A stretch of 64,000 nucleotides of DNA from GCA-2731375 sp964631725 (GTDB lineage Bacteria; Pseudomonadota; Alphaproteobacteria; GCA-2731375), in NCBI GenBank assembly GCA_964631725.1, contig CAZVYX010000006.1:74948-138947 (forward strand), read 5' to 3'. The position numbers were made by a program, and so were the translations under genes. Positions 34,320 to 42,258 of the stretch are shown here, in pieces. Below the pieces are notes generated by a model. It was given only the letters and a program-made list of their open reading frames with translations. It did no database searches and was not told the DNA's origin. Within the stretch, counting starts at the first letter, position 1. Each line of letters starts with the position of its first letter.

Positions 34320-35486
34320 CTATTCGTAGGACAACCGCTTTTGCACGCTGATCGGGCCGTTGGCCAGGATCTCGGCTATTTGCCGGCCCGCGGTGCCGTC
34401 GCCGAACAATTCCGAACGCGGGTAGGGGCCATGGGCGATCTGCTGCCGTGCCTTGGCCTCGATCTCGCCCCGGTCATAGGCCGCATGCACGACGTTCTCG
34501 CCATGCTCCCGCCGTGCCTGACGGGTGCCCACGTCAACCGTGGGGGTGCCCAGATAGGCGCCTTCGCGCAGGCCGGAAGAGGAATTGCCGATCAGGCACG
34601 CCGCATTGGCGATCAGGCGGGCGTAATCTTCCGGCGCAAAATTGCGGTAGAAATGCAGCTTGCCGTCGCCCTTTTGCTCCCGATGCATGCGCAGGCCCTT
34701 GGAGACATCGTCCGAACCCGCATCCACGTTGGGCCACAGCCAGGCGGTCTGCATGTCCAGGGCCAGGACGGCGGCCAGGGTCTCCTGCACCTGCTCGAAG
34801 CCGTGGCCGAATTCCGTCGTGACGGGATGCTGCAGCACCACCAGATAGGGCTGGCTCGGGTCCAGCATGGCGCCGACGCCCTTGCTTTTTTCAAACAGAT
34901 CATGCGGCAGGGTCATGTCCAGACCGGCGATCAGATCAATCGCCGGACAGCCGGTCATATGCACCCGTTCCGCCTCTTCCCCCATGCGCAACAGATAGTT
35001 TCGGGCCAGTTCCGTGGCCGGGAAATGCAGATGCGCCAGTTTGGATACCGCGTGCCGCACGCTTTCATCAATGGAGCCGGTGACCTCGCCGCCCTGGGTA
35101 TGGGCCACCGGAATGTTCATGTAGGAAGCGGCAATGGCGGTGGCGATGGTCTCGAAGCGGTCGGCCACGGTCAACACCACATCGGGGCACAGATTCTCGA
35201 ACTGGGTCGACAGATCCATGATCGCCATGCCGGTGGACTTCGCCATGGTGGTTGGATTTTCGCCCTCGACGATGGAATAAACCGTGGCCGAAGGTTCGAA
35301 ACCGTCGGCCCGGATGACGTCGACCGCGTGGCCAAAGCGATACAACAGGGCCGAGGCGCCGACAATGGTCTGCAGTTCCAGGTCCGGGTGATCCTGGACC
35401 GCCCGCATCACCGACTTGATCCGGCCGTAATTGGCCCGGCTATTGACCACGACGCAGATCTTGCGCCCGGTTCTAGCATTGCTCAT
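34320..35486 (-). CDS. neuC: UDP-N-acetylglucosamine 2-epimerase, hydrolysing NeuC type
   Basis: Converts UDP-GlcNAc (or a derivative) to ManNAc-type sugar plus UDP, the first step of sialic-acid-like nonulosonate synthesis. The length (388) fits. It has VVNSRANYGRIKSVMRA at the N-terminus, HTQGGEVTGSIDESVRHAVSKLAHLHFPAT (the conserved epimerase core), and GNSSSGLREGAYLGTPTVDVGTRQ. It overlaps neuB by 4 bases (ATGA). Whether the product is ManNAc or a diacetamido sugar is not decided. Confidence 0.92.
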   Translation of the reverse strand: MSNARTGRKICVVVNSRANYGRIKSVMRAVQDHPDLELQTIVGASALLYRFGHAVDVIRADGFEPSATVYSIVEGENPTTMAKSTGMAIMDLSTQFENLCPDVVLTVADRFETIATAIAASYMNIPVAHTQGGEVTGSIDESVRHAVSKLAHLHFPATELARNYLLRMGEEAERVHMTGCPAIDLIAGLDMTLPHDLFEKSKGVGAMLDPSQPYLVVLQHPVTTEFGHGFEQVQETLAAVLALDMQTAWLWPNVDAGSDDVSKGLRMHREQKGDGKLHFYRNFAPEDYARLIANAACLIGNSSSGLREGAYLGTPTVDVGTRQARREHGENVVHAAYDRGEIEAKARQQIAHGPYPRSELFGDGTAGRQIAEILANGPISVQKRLSYE

Positions 35487-36544
35487 TGCAAATCCTCTGG
35501 GCGCAACAACCGGTCAGCGGCCACGTCCCGTGCCAGGGTGCGGCCCAAGACGTCTTCCAGTTTGCCGGCGGCGATGCCGGTGCCCGGCTTCTTGGCGGTC
35601 AGCATCTCCGCCGTCAGCACCGTGCCCTTGGTCAGGGCGCGGGTTGGCGCCAGGCTTTTGGTGAACAGGCCGCGCATGGTTTCCAACTCGTCGGCGACCG
35701 CGTCCTTGTCGACCGGATTGGCATCCATCTGGGCAAAAGCGGCGCGTGCATCGGCGACCTGGCGAAACTGATCGAAGGTCAGCGAGGCCGGCACATCGGG
35801 GCCGAACAGGCCACGGTCGAACGTCACATGCACCTCGATCATATCGACGCCACGGGCCAGGGCGGCCAGGCTCGGAAAGGGGCTGCCGCTGTGATCGGAC
35901 AAACCAACGGGGCAGCCGTGCGCCTGCCGCAATTCATCGATCACGTTCAGGCCGACCGCATCCAGCGGCGTGGGATAGCGCGAGGTGCATTGGAACAGGG
36001 CCAGATCAACGCCAAGGGCGCGGATGCCGGCGGCGCTTTCGGCAATCTCGGCCCAGCGGCTCATCCCCGTGGATAGCAGGATCGGCCGGCCCGTTGCCGC
36101 CATGGCCGCCATCAGGTCGGCGGATTTGTATTCGCCGGAGCCGATCTTCCAGGCCGGGTGATCCAGTTTGGCCAGCAGTTCCACCGCCGTGACGGAAAAT
36201 GCGGAACTGAGAAATATCAGGCCCTTTTCCGCCGCATGCCCGGCCAGACCGGCCCATTGTTCGGGCGTGAATTCCATGCGCCGCCAATAGTCATAGCGGG
36301 TCGCGTCCTGCTTGGAGAATTTGACGCGGAATTCCTCGTCCAAGGTGGACTCGGCAGCGGCAATATGGGTCTGAAACTTGATGGCGTCGGCACCGGCGGC
36401 GGCGGAAGCGTCTATGAAGGCATGCGCCGTGCCCAGGCTGCCGTCATGGGCCTGGCCGACCTCGGCAATCAACAGTGCCGGGGCGCCGTTGCCGACCGCC
36501 CGGTCACCGACCTTGATGCCCCTGATGCTCATGGCATCGCTCAT
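35483..36544 (-). CDS. neuB: N-acetylneuraminate (nonulosonate) synthase NeuB type
   Basis: Condenses phosphoenolpyruvate with a 2-acetamido hexose to form a nine-carbon sialic-acid-like sugar. The TIM barrel has LLIAEVGQAHDGSLGTAHAF, AIKFQTHIAAAEST, KIGSGEYKSADLM, and LFQCTSRYPTPLDAVGLNVI with GLSDHSGS; the C-terminus is an antifreeze/SAF domain (RALTKGTVLTAEMLTAKKPGTGI). ATG 36544 overlaps the upstream stop (ATGA) and has GGAG at 6 bases. No CMP-sugar synthetase (neuA) is in the window. Confidence 0.92.
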   Translation of the reverse strand: MSDAMSIRGIKVGDRAVGNGAPALLIAEVGQAHDGSLGTAHAFIDASAAAGADAIKFQTHIAAAESTLDEEFRVKFSKQDATRYDYWRRMEFTPEQWAGLAGHAAEKGLIFLSSAFSVTAVELLAKLDHPAWKIGSGEYKSADLMAAMAATGRPILLSTGMSRWAEIAESAAGIRALGVDLALFQCTSRYPTPLDAVGLNVIDELRQAHGCPVGLSDHSGSPFPSLAALARGVDMIEVHVTFDRGLFGPDVPASLTFDQFRQVADARAAFAQMDANPVDKDAVADELETMRGLFTKSLAPTRALTKGTVLTAEMLTAKKPGTGIAAGKLEDVLGRTLARDVAADRLLRPEDLQ

Positions 36545-37956
36545 TCGGTTCTCCATTCCGGCACTTCGCCCTCTCCCAGGTCCCAGAAAAGTCCGGCCAT
36601 GATCTGCAAGCCCTCCCGCATTACCGGCTCCAGCGCATGTTCGTTGGGCGCATGCTGGGAACAGGCGGCATAGGAGTGTGGCACCCAGATAGTGGGCAGC
36701 CCCAGGGTTTCGGCAAACACATCATTGGGCAGGGAGCCACCCAGGTTGGGCAAAATGACCGGCTCCGCCCCCGTGGTCTGGCGCAGGGATCCCCGGGCCC
36801 ATTGCACCCAGGGGTGATCGGGCAACAGGCGGGAGGCCCGCATCACGAAGCCGTCGTTCTTTTGACCCACTGCCACGTCGTGAAAGCCCTTGGCGTCCAA
36901 ATGGGCCCGGATCGCCGGCAGGAAGGTGGCAGGATCGCGGTCGACGGTAAAACGGATTTGGCACCAGGCGATGGCATCGGGCGGAATGGCATTGGCCACC
37001 CGGTCCGGGTTGGCGACCTTCATCGCCAGGACTTCAAAAGCATTCCAAGCGAACACCCGCTCCGTCGGCGTCAGGCCGGGCTGGCCCCAGTCTTCCTCCA
37101 CCGCCGGGCCGCCATCACTATCTGGGTCGCCGCCGCCGACCTTGACCTTGGAGAGCACCTCCCGCACGGAGCTGGGAATTTCCTCCGGCCGCAGCTCCGG
37201 CACCAGGATTTCGCCTTTCGGACCGACCAGCACCGCCAGGGCGTTGGCCAGGCGGGTGCCGGCGTTGGAAATCAGGCCGCCCCAGTTGCCCGAATGATGG
37301 GCGCCTTCGCGCAGATTGACGCTCAGTTCGAAATTCAAGGCGCCCCGGCTGCCCATGAACAGGGTCGGCTTGTCCGGCGCCAGACGCGGCCCGTCCGAGG
37401 CGATCAGCAAATCCGCCCGCAATTCCTGGCGATGCGCGGCGGCGAATTCCGCCAAGCCGACCGAGCCGACTTCCTCCGACATCTCCAACAGGATCTTACA
37501 GTTGAAGCCGAGGCGTCCGCGTACCGCCAGCACGGCGGCCAGGGCGGCGATATTGATCGAATGCTGGCCCTTGTTATCGGCCGTGCCCCGGCCGTACCAG
37601 CGCTCGCCGTCCTTGACCATGGTCCAGGGGTCGCGGTCCTCGCGCCAATCGCCTTCAAAGCCGCGCACCACGTCGCCGTGGCCGTAACTGAACAGTGTGG
37701 GCAGGTTGGGGTTTTCCAACCGTTCCGCCAACAGGAACGGCCCGCCGCGCGGCTCGGGGTTCGGATGGACCGCCACTGTAAAGCCGAGGCTCTCCAGGGT
37801 GGGGGTCATCTCCTCGACCAGATAGCGGTCCAGTTCGGGCCGCAAATCCCGTACCTGGGCGGTGGATCGAATGGCCACCCGGCGGGAAAGATCGTCGAAA
37901 AAAGCGCCGCTGTCGAAATGATCCGCCGCTTTGGCAATGGCTGCGTCGCGCGTCAT
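36541..37956 (-). CDS. M20-family dipeptidase
   Basis: A 471-residue M20 metallopeptidase of the dipeptidase/carboxypeptidase type. Metal site and catalytic residues are seen in LFSYGHGDVV, YGRGTADNKGQHSINI, LEMSEEVGSVG and LIASDGPR; the C-terminal metal His is in HSYAACSQHAPNEHALEP. It is unusual to find such an enzyme fused by overlap (ATGA) to neuB, so it may deacylate or trim a nonulosonate precursor or peptide. That role is inferred from position only. Confidence 0.87.
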   Translation of the reverse strand: MTRDAAIAKAADHFDSGAFFDDLSRRVAIRSTAQVRDLRPELDRYLVEEMTPTLESLGFTVAVHPNPEPRGGPFLLAERLENPNLPTLFSYGHGDVVRGFEGDWREDRDPWTMVKDGERWYGRGTADNKGQHSINIAALAAVLAVRGRLGFNCKILLEMSEEVGSVGLAEFAAAHRQELRADLLIASDGPRLAPDKPTLFMGSRGALNFELSVNLREGAHHSGNWGGLISNAGTRLANALAVLVGPKGEILVPELRPEEIPSSVREVLSKVKVGGGDPDSDGGPAVEEDWGQPGLTPTERVFAWNAFEVLAMKVANPDRVANAIPPDAIAWCQIRFTVDRDPATFLPAIRAHLDAKGFHDVAVGQKNDGFVMRASRLLPDHPWVQWARGSLRQTTGAEPVILPNLGGSLPNDVFAETLGLPTIWVPHSYAACSQHAPNEHALEPVMREGLQIMAGLFWDLGEGEVPEWRTE

Positions 37957-38012
37957 GCTGTGCCCTCTACTTCCTGGCGGCCAGTCAAATTGTGGCGCTG
38001 TCTATACCTGTC

Positions 38013-38528
38013 TTACAGTACCCGGGCAATGCTGTTCGATGGCACCTTGACCCTGACTTCACGGCCCAGCAAATTCAGCAGGATGACCACCCGGTCGGCA
38101 TCGCCCCGGCGCAGGAACAGCCCGACGTGTTCGGCCATGGCGCCGCTTTCCAGCCGGACCTGGTCACCTGGCGCCAGTCTGCACGGATCAAGCAGTTGGA
38201 CGTTGCCGGCCTCGTCCTCGCGGCTGCGGATTTCCTCAATCACTGCATTGGAAATCAGACCCGGCCGCTCGCCAAAACTGACCAGATTGACGACGCCGGG
38301 CGCGCTATTGATGGAACGCCGGCCGGGCGAATCCGGATCGGCGGCGACGAACAGATAACGGGGAAACAACGGGGCATTGACCCAATCGGTCTTGCGCGCG
38401 TGACGCCTTTGCTTGCGGTATTGCGGCAAATAAACTTCGAAGCCCCGCTCCCACAGGTTACTGCGCGCCCACGGCTCCATCCGGGCGTGCGTGTAGACCG
38501 CATACCATTGAGCTGAAGGCGGGGTCAT
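38013..38528 (-). CDS. NusG/RfaH-like specialised transcription antiterminator
   Basis: A 171-residue NusG paralogue: an NGN domain beginning AQWYAVYTHARMEPWARSNLWERGFEVYLPQYRK, with LFPRYLFVAADP, and a C-terminal KOW domain (LAPGDQVRLESGAMAEHVGLFL). The long form, lacking an operon with secE and ribosomal genes, marks it as a specialised factor like RfaH or LoaP that helps polymerase through long polysaccharide operons. It overlaps the wHTH gene upstream (ATGA) and precedes neuB/neuC genes, which fits that role. Confidence 0.85.
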   Translation of the reverse strand: MTPPSAQWYAVYTHARMEPWARSNLWERGFEVYLPQYRKQRRHARKTDWVNAPLFPRYLFVAADPDSPGRRSINSAPGVVNLVSFGERPGLISNAVIEEIRSREDEAGNVQLLDPCRLAPGDQVRLESGAMAEHVGLFLRRGDADRVVILLNLLGREVRVKVPSNSIARVL

Positions 38529-39229
38529 GATGCGGTCTCCGGATCGTCTTCATCCGCTGCCTTGCCGGGCGGACCGTCACGAAGCAGGGGCGAGGAAATT
38601 TTCAACAATTCAGGCGCTCTTATCCTGTCCGGGTCGAATTTGCCAGCTAGTTTTTCGAAGCTGCCTTGAGGGTCCTTCAGATCGCAAATCAGGATCAGAT
38701 CAAAGCTGGGCAGGGAGGCCGGATCGCGGACCAGATCCATATGGCGAAAACGATTCGCCGTGGCCCGCTCGTCGGCCACACCCACCACCTCGACCTCATG
38801 CTGCAAGGCGCATAAAAGTGCGATTTCCGACAGTTCTCCGGCACCGACAAGGGCAATCCGGCGCAGGCCAGCGTCAGCGGCCTCGCCCAGAAGCTGATCG
38901 CATTGATTTCGCGCCCGCCGATAGAAATCAAACGAGCGGAACAGATAGTTCGCCGTTAGCCGGGATTTTTCGCCAAATCCCTTGGGTGTGAGGTAGTAGG
39001 CATAGCGATTCGGCGGTGTCCGGCGCACCTTGACCAGGCCCATGCGCACACAACGCTTCAAATAGGCATTCGTCAGCCCAAGGGCGATATTCAGGCGCGC
39101 CGCCAAGCCCCGTTGCGACAGGCTGTCTTCGCCGTCGACCGCGTGCAGCATTTCCATGGTGATACGGGTTTCGCTATCTGCCCCGTCGGCGGATATTTCA
39201 CCCTCATCCAAAATCTGTTCGCTGCTCAT
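38525..39229 (-). CDS. winged-helix regulator fused to a Rossmann-like sensor domain
   Basis: A 234-residue protein from ATG 39229 (GTG 39244 is an alternative). The N-terminal half is a MarR-like winged helix: LSQRGLAARLNIALGLTNAYLKRCVRMGLVKVRR with the wing NRYAYYLTPKG. The C-terminal half begins RRIALVGAGELSEIALLCALQ, a Rossmann GxGxxxE loop like CoA- or nucleotide-sugar-binding domains, and continues VVGVADERATANRF and DLILICDL. It probably senses a nucleotide-type ligand. It is translationally coupled to the NusG-like gene and preceded by two palindromic operators. Confidence 0.8.
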   Translation of the reverse strand: MSSEQILDEGEISADGADSETRITMEMLHAVDGEDSLSQRGLAARLNIALGLTNAYLKRCVRMGLVKVRRTPPNRYAYYLTPKGFGEKSRLTANYLFRSFDFYRRARNQCDQLLGEAADAGLRRIALVGAGELSEIALLCALQHEVEVVGVADERATANRFRHMDLVRDPASLPSFDLILICDLKDPQGSFEKLAGKFDPDRIRAPELLKISSPLLRDGPPGKAADEDDPETAS

Positions 39230-39298
39230 CCCGCGTCCCCGCACCGCTTCCCGACACCACGTTCCAAAACCATGGTTGGGCCATTGCCGGCCAATTCG

Positions 39299-39317
39299 GT
39301 GTTCACGAAGTGAACAC
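39299..39317. promoter_or_regulatory. operator palindrome 1
   Basis: Perfect 8-base arms GTGTTCAC (39299-39306) and GTGAACAC (39310-39317) with a GAA centre. It covers the predicted -10 box and the start of transcription. Its likely ligand is the winged-helix protein encoded just downstream. Confidence 0.65.
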
Positions 39318-39343
39318 TACAGCGTTCACGCAATGAACGTCAA
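39314..39343 (-). promoter_or_regulatory. predicted promoter for the regulator/nusG-like/neu run
   Basis: On the minus strand TTGACG (39343-39338) and TAGTGT (39319-39314) are 18 bases apart. Transcription would begin near 39305 and reach the regulator start at 39229. Both boxes are overlapped by the palindromes listed separately, consistent with repression. Confidence 0.55.
39323..39339. promoter_or_regulatory. operator palindrome 2
   Basis: Arms CGTTCA (39323-39328) and TGAACG (39334-39339), a weaker copy of palindrome 1. The two centres are 23 bases apart, about two helical turns. It lies between the -35 and -10 boxes and touches the -35. Confidence 0.55.
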
Positions 39344-39366
39344 GAAAATTTCGTTACGGATGCGGT

Positions 39367-39891
39367 TTAGCCGCTTAAAAGCAACGTTCTTGCCTGATCC
39401 ATGGTGGCGCGGGCCATGGCCGCCAGTGTCGCATCATCGGCGCTGCTAACGGGATGATCGATCACGCCAAAGGGATAATCCGGCATGCCCAGCACCCGGC
39501 ACATCAATTCCGCCGCACTGACAAACTGCGTCGTCATGACGCCAATGGCCGGGACCCCCAAACGCTCCGCCGCTACCGCGTCATGCAAACTGCACGACGA
39601 GCAACTGCCTCAATCGCCAATGCCGGAAATCACCGCGTCCCATTGCGCAATCTCGGCCACGATGGGTGGGTCGGCGGGGGCACTGTAATTCGATTTCACC
39701 CGCATGATCACGTCCGAAACGCCGAAGTCGTCCCGCAGCATCCGGTCGAGATGGGAAAAATATCCGACGGTGCCTTCCTTGCCGTTGGAGATCAGGCCAA
39801 CGGTCTTGCCCTGCAGCGAGGCCAGGCGCGGCGCGGGATTACCCAGCTCCGCCGCCATCTCGCTACTTGGGTCCAATACCTGCAATGTCAT
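39367..39891 (-). CDS. UGSC-family selenoprotein with in-frame TGA (selenocysteine)
   Basis: Read through the TGA at 39612-39610, one frame encodes 174 residues with selenocysteine at 94: ISGIGDUGSCSSCSLHDAV. This is the signature of the UGSC family, known from marine metagenomes and still without a defined function. Sequence on both sides of the TGA is family-like, and the frame runs on uninterrupted to TAA. A SECIS-like hairpin follows (39579-39599). ATG 39891 is the proposed start; GTG 39900 is in the same frame. Cys residues at U+3 and U+6 give a redox-like U-x2-C-x2-C motif. Conventional gene callers would split it in two. Confidence 0.9.
39579..39599 (-). promoter_or_regulatory. SECIS-like hairpin after the UGA codon
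   Basis: On the minus strand the arms CGTCGTGCA (39599-39591) and TGCATGACG (39587-39579) pair over nine positions with one G-U, closing a GTT loop. The loop lies 20-22 bases after the TGA, the same distance as in the E. coli fdhF element, and the upper stem GTGCA-GTT-TGCAT resembles the SelB-binding stem there. This supports UGA decoding as selenocysteine. Confidence 0.75.
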
Positions 39892-39919
39892 TGTGATCAC
39901 GTCCCTTCAAAGTCTAACT

Positions 39920-40975
39920 CTATGCCTTCGGCGGCTCGCAATCGAGGCAGACGCCGATCGCCATGGTCACCGCATGGCTTTTATGCCCCAGCCAGGGCGG
40001 AATGACCGCGCCAAAACCTCCCGCCGGGCCGCCGGCCGCGATGACCAATAGCTGATCGGGGCTGTCCATGGCGGGATAGACCGTATCGCCCCTATCCCGC
40101 ACCACCGATCCCTTGCCAACGTCGGCCCATTCGCGGCGGTGAATGCGGGCACGCTCGAAAATGAACTCGGAAACATCTGCCTTGCTCCAGCCGGCTTTCT
40201 GCAAATGCTGGCGCAGTTGTTGCGGCACGATGATGGCGTAGTTGCCGGGCCAGATGGAGTAATGGCGCATGTTGGCGCGGAACTCGGCGGCGAAGGTCTC
40301 CAGGATTTCCTTCGGCTCGGTGGTCCATTCATTCATGATTTGGCGCGGCGCGCCGGCCGCCATGACGGTAACGGCGGAGGCTTCTTTCGGAATGTCGTTC
40401 TGCTCCGCCAGGCTGAGCCAGGGGTTGTCATCCTCGTCCTCGGCCAGGCAGTAGCTGATCTTGCCCGGATGGCCGATGGTGGAGCGGTCAATACCCCCCG
40501 GACGGACATCCAGGACGTTGATCAGGATCAGACGCAGGGCCCGTCCGATCACCATGGTGGCCCGGTCGGAGGCGCCGAGGACATTGAATGTGGGATTGGC
40601 CGACAGCTCCTTACTGATCGGGCCGTTCAGAACCAGCAACACCGCGCAGCCCCCGGTGCTGGCCGTCGCGCCATGGAGCAGGAATTCCTGCTGCAGCATC
40701 GCCGTCACCCCTGAGATCACGACAGGGAAGTGCATCGGCAGACAGCCCGCCATGACGGCGTTGACCGCCAGTTTTTCCGCCGTAATGGGTCGTTCGCGCA
40801 CCGGCTCGACGCCGATCAATTGTTCGGGCGGCATCATGGCCCATTCCAGGCAGGCTTCCACTGCTTCCGCCGTCGGTGGCACGATGGGCAGGCCGTCGGT
40901 CCAGCCGTGGCTGTGGTAGAACTCCTGCACGGCATTGAAATCCGCCGCCTCGTGAACTTTCGATACGAGCTGCAC
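39920..40975 (-). CDS. conserved protein of unknown function, partner of the UGSC selenoprotein
   Basis: A 351-residue cytoplasmic protein not assigned to a family of known function. It begins DFNAVQEFYHSHGWTDGLPIVPPTAEAVEA and has a Gly/Ala-rich central part (CLPMHFPVVISGVTAML, GATASTGGCAVLLVLNGPI) and a C-terminal GVCLDCEPPKA with two Cys. The start is GTG with GGGGAG eight bases upstream. It ends 20-30 bases before the UGSC gene and starts 43 bases after the acyl-CoA dehydrogenase, so the three genes look like one transcript. A joint reaction with the selenoprotein is inferred from position. Confidence 0.75.
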   Translation of the reverse strand: MQLVSKVHEAADFNAVQEFYHSHGWTDGLPIVPPTAEAVEACLEWAMMPPEQLIGVEPVRERPITAEKLAVNAVMAGCLPMHFPVVISGVTAMLQQEFLLHGATASTGGCAVLLVLNGPISKELSANPTFNVLGASDRATMVIGRALRLILINVLDVRPGGIDRSTIGHPGKISYCLAEDEDDNPWLSLAEQNDIPKEASAVTVMAAGAPRQIMNEWTTEPKEILETFAAEFRANMRHYSIWPGNYAIIVPQQLRQHLQKAGWSKADVSEFIFERARIHRREWADVGKGSVVRDRGDTVYPAMDSPDQLLVIAAGGPAGGFGAVIPPWLGHKSHAVTMAIGVCLDCEPPKA

Positions 40976-41018
40976 GGCTCACGCTCCCCTTGGTCTGTTG
41001 ATACCGCTCAACCTATCA

Positions 41019-42176
41019 CTACAGGCCCATTTCCTTGGCAATAATATTGCGCTGGACCTCCATGGCGCCGCCGCCGATTTCGAACAGCTTGGCATCGGCG
41101 AAGTGCATGGGCAGGCCGCTTTCCACGCTGTAGCCGAAACCGCCCATGAGCTGCAGGCCCTGGTGCGAGACCATCATATAGGCCTCGGCGCCGGCAACTT
41201 TCGCCATGGAGGCCTCCCTGTGGCAACTACCCTGGTTTTCCAGTTTCCAGGCCGCCCGGTAGGTCAGCAGCCTCGCACTGTCCACTGCCATCTGCATGTC
41301 CACCAGCTTGTGCCGCACGGCCTGCAGGCGGCCCAGGGGCCGGCCAAAGGCAATGCGCTGGTTCACGTACTCCAGCACCATGTCGATGATACCCTGGGCC
41401 GCGCCGACACCGATGGCGCCATGATAAAACCGCTCATTGTCCAGGCCGCCCAGCAGGCCCTGCCAGCCGTTGCCACGGCCGCCGATGATGGCGTCGGCGG
41501 GCACATGCAGATCGTTGAAGGCAATGGAATAGGTCGGGATCATGGCCATGCCCAGGGTCTCGATCCGGTGATACTCGATCTCCGGCCGCTGACCGGGATT
41601 TTCCACCAGGAACAGCGTAATCCCCTCATGCCTCGGCTTGTCCGGGTCCGTGCGCGCGGCAATTACGGCGAAACCGGCGCTTTCGATCTGGCTGTTGAAC
41701 ATCTTGGTGCCGTTGATCAGGTAGGAGCCGTCGGGCTGTTCCTCGGCTCGGGTCGTGATGGCGGCGGCATCGGAGCCGGCCTCCGTCTCGGTCAGGCACA
41801 GGGCCAATTGCACCTCGCCACGGACGACTTTCGGCAGGACCAGATCCTTCTGCTCTTGCGAGCCGAAGCGGGCGATCTGCGGCCCGACAATGACGGCGGC
41901 TCTGCCATAGTGGGTCGACAGGGCGGAGGAGGCGCGGGAGAGTTCCTCGACAAAGACCACCATGCCCGTTGGATCAACTTTCTCCAGGCCGCTGTATTCG
42001 GGCGGCAGCAGGAAGCCGAACACGCCCAGTTCCCCCAGCTTCAGGAAGGTTTCCCGCGGCGGCTCCACCTTGTCGCGGACCCATTGCAGGATCTTCTCCC
42101 GGGGAAACTCCGTCTCGACGAAGCGGCGCGACATATCCTTCAACGCCTGATGTTCGGGGCTTAAACTGAAATCCAT
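41019..42176 (-). CDS. acyl-CoA dehydrogenase
   Basis: FAD enzyme of 385 residues that makes 2,3-enoyl-CoA, passing electrons to ETF. Motifs: LCLTETEAGSDAAAITTRAEE, GTKMFNSQIESAGFAV, ERFYHGAIGVGAAQGIIDM, YVNQRIAFGRPLGRLQAVRHKLVDM and C-terminal MMVSHQGLQLMGGFGYSVE. The position of the usual catalytic Glu (in the GGFGYSVES segment) is typical of the short-chain group, but the substrate is unknown. ATG 42176 begins MDFSLSPEHQALKDM; a longer frame upstream runs into the promoter of the divergent gene and is rejected. Likely co-transcribed with the UGSC pair. Confidence 0.92.
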   Translation of the reverse strand: MDFSLSPEHQALKDMSRRFVETEFPREKILQWVRDKVEPPRETFLKLGELGVFGFLLPPEYSGLEKVDPTGMVVFVEELSRASSALSTHYGRAAVIVGPQIARFGSQEQKDLVLPKVVRGEVQLALCLTETEAGSDAAAITTRAEEQPDGSYLINGTKMFNSQIESAGFAVIAARTDPDKPRHEGITLFLVENPGQRPEIEYHRIETLGMAMIPTYSIAFNDLHVPADAIIGGRGNGWQGLLGGLDNERFYHGAIGVGAAQGIIDMVLEYVNQRIAFGRPLGRLQAVRHKLVDMQMAVDSARLLTYRAAWKLENQGSCHREASMAKVAGAEAYMMVSHQGLQLMGGFGYSVESGLPMHFADAKLFEIGGGAMEVQRNIIAKEMGL

Positions 42177-42258
42177 TGAACTGACCTTTGCCTGCGACTG
42201 TGTTTGCCATGTTATACCTTGGGTCACGGTAAAGAAGCGAGACGGGATCGGCGGGACA

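Noticed and set aside
36637..38358. Long plus-strand frame over the M20 peptidase and NusG-like genes
   Set aside because: Antisense shadow without domains; the opposite strand encodes clear families.
39367..39891. Two separate genes or a nonsense-broken pseudogene at the UGSC locus
   Set aside because: The flanking residues match the UGSC signature exactly at the TGA, the frame is otherwise intact, and a SECIS-like stem is present.
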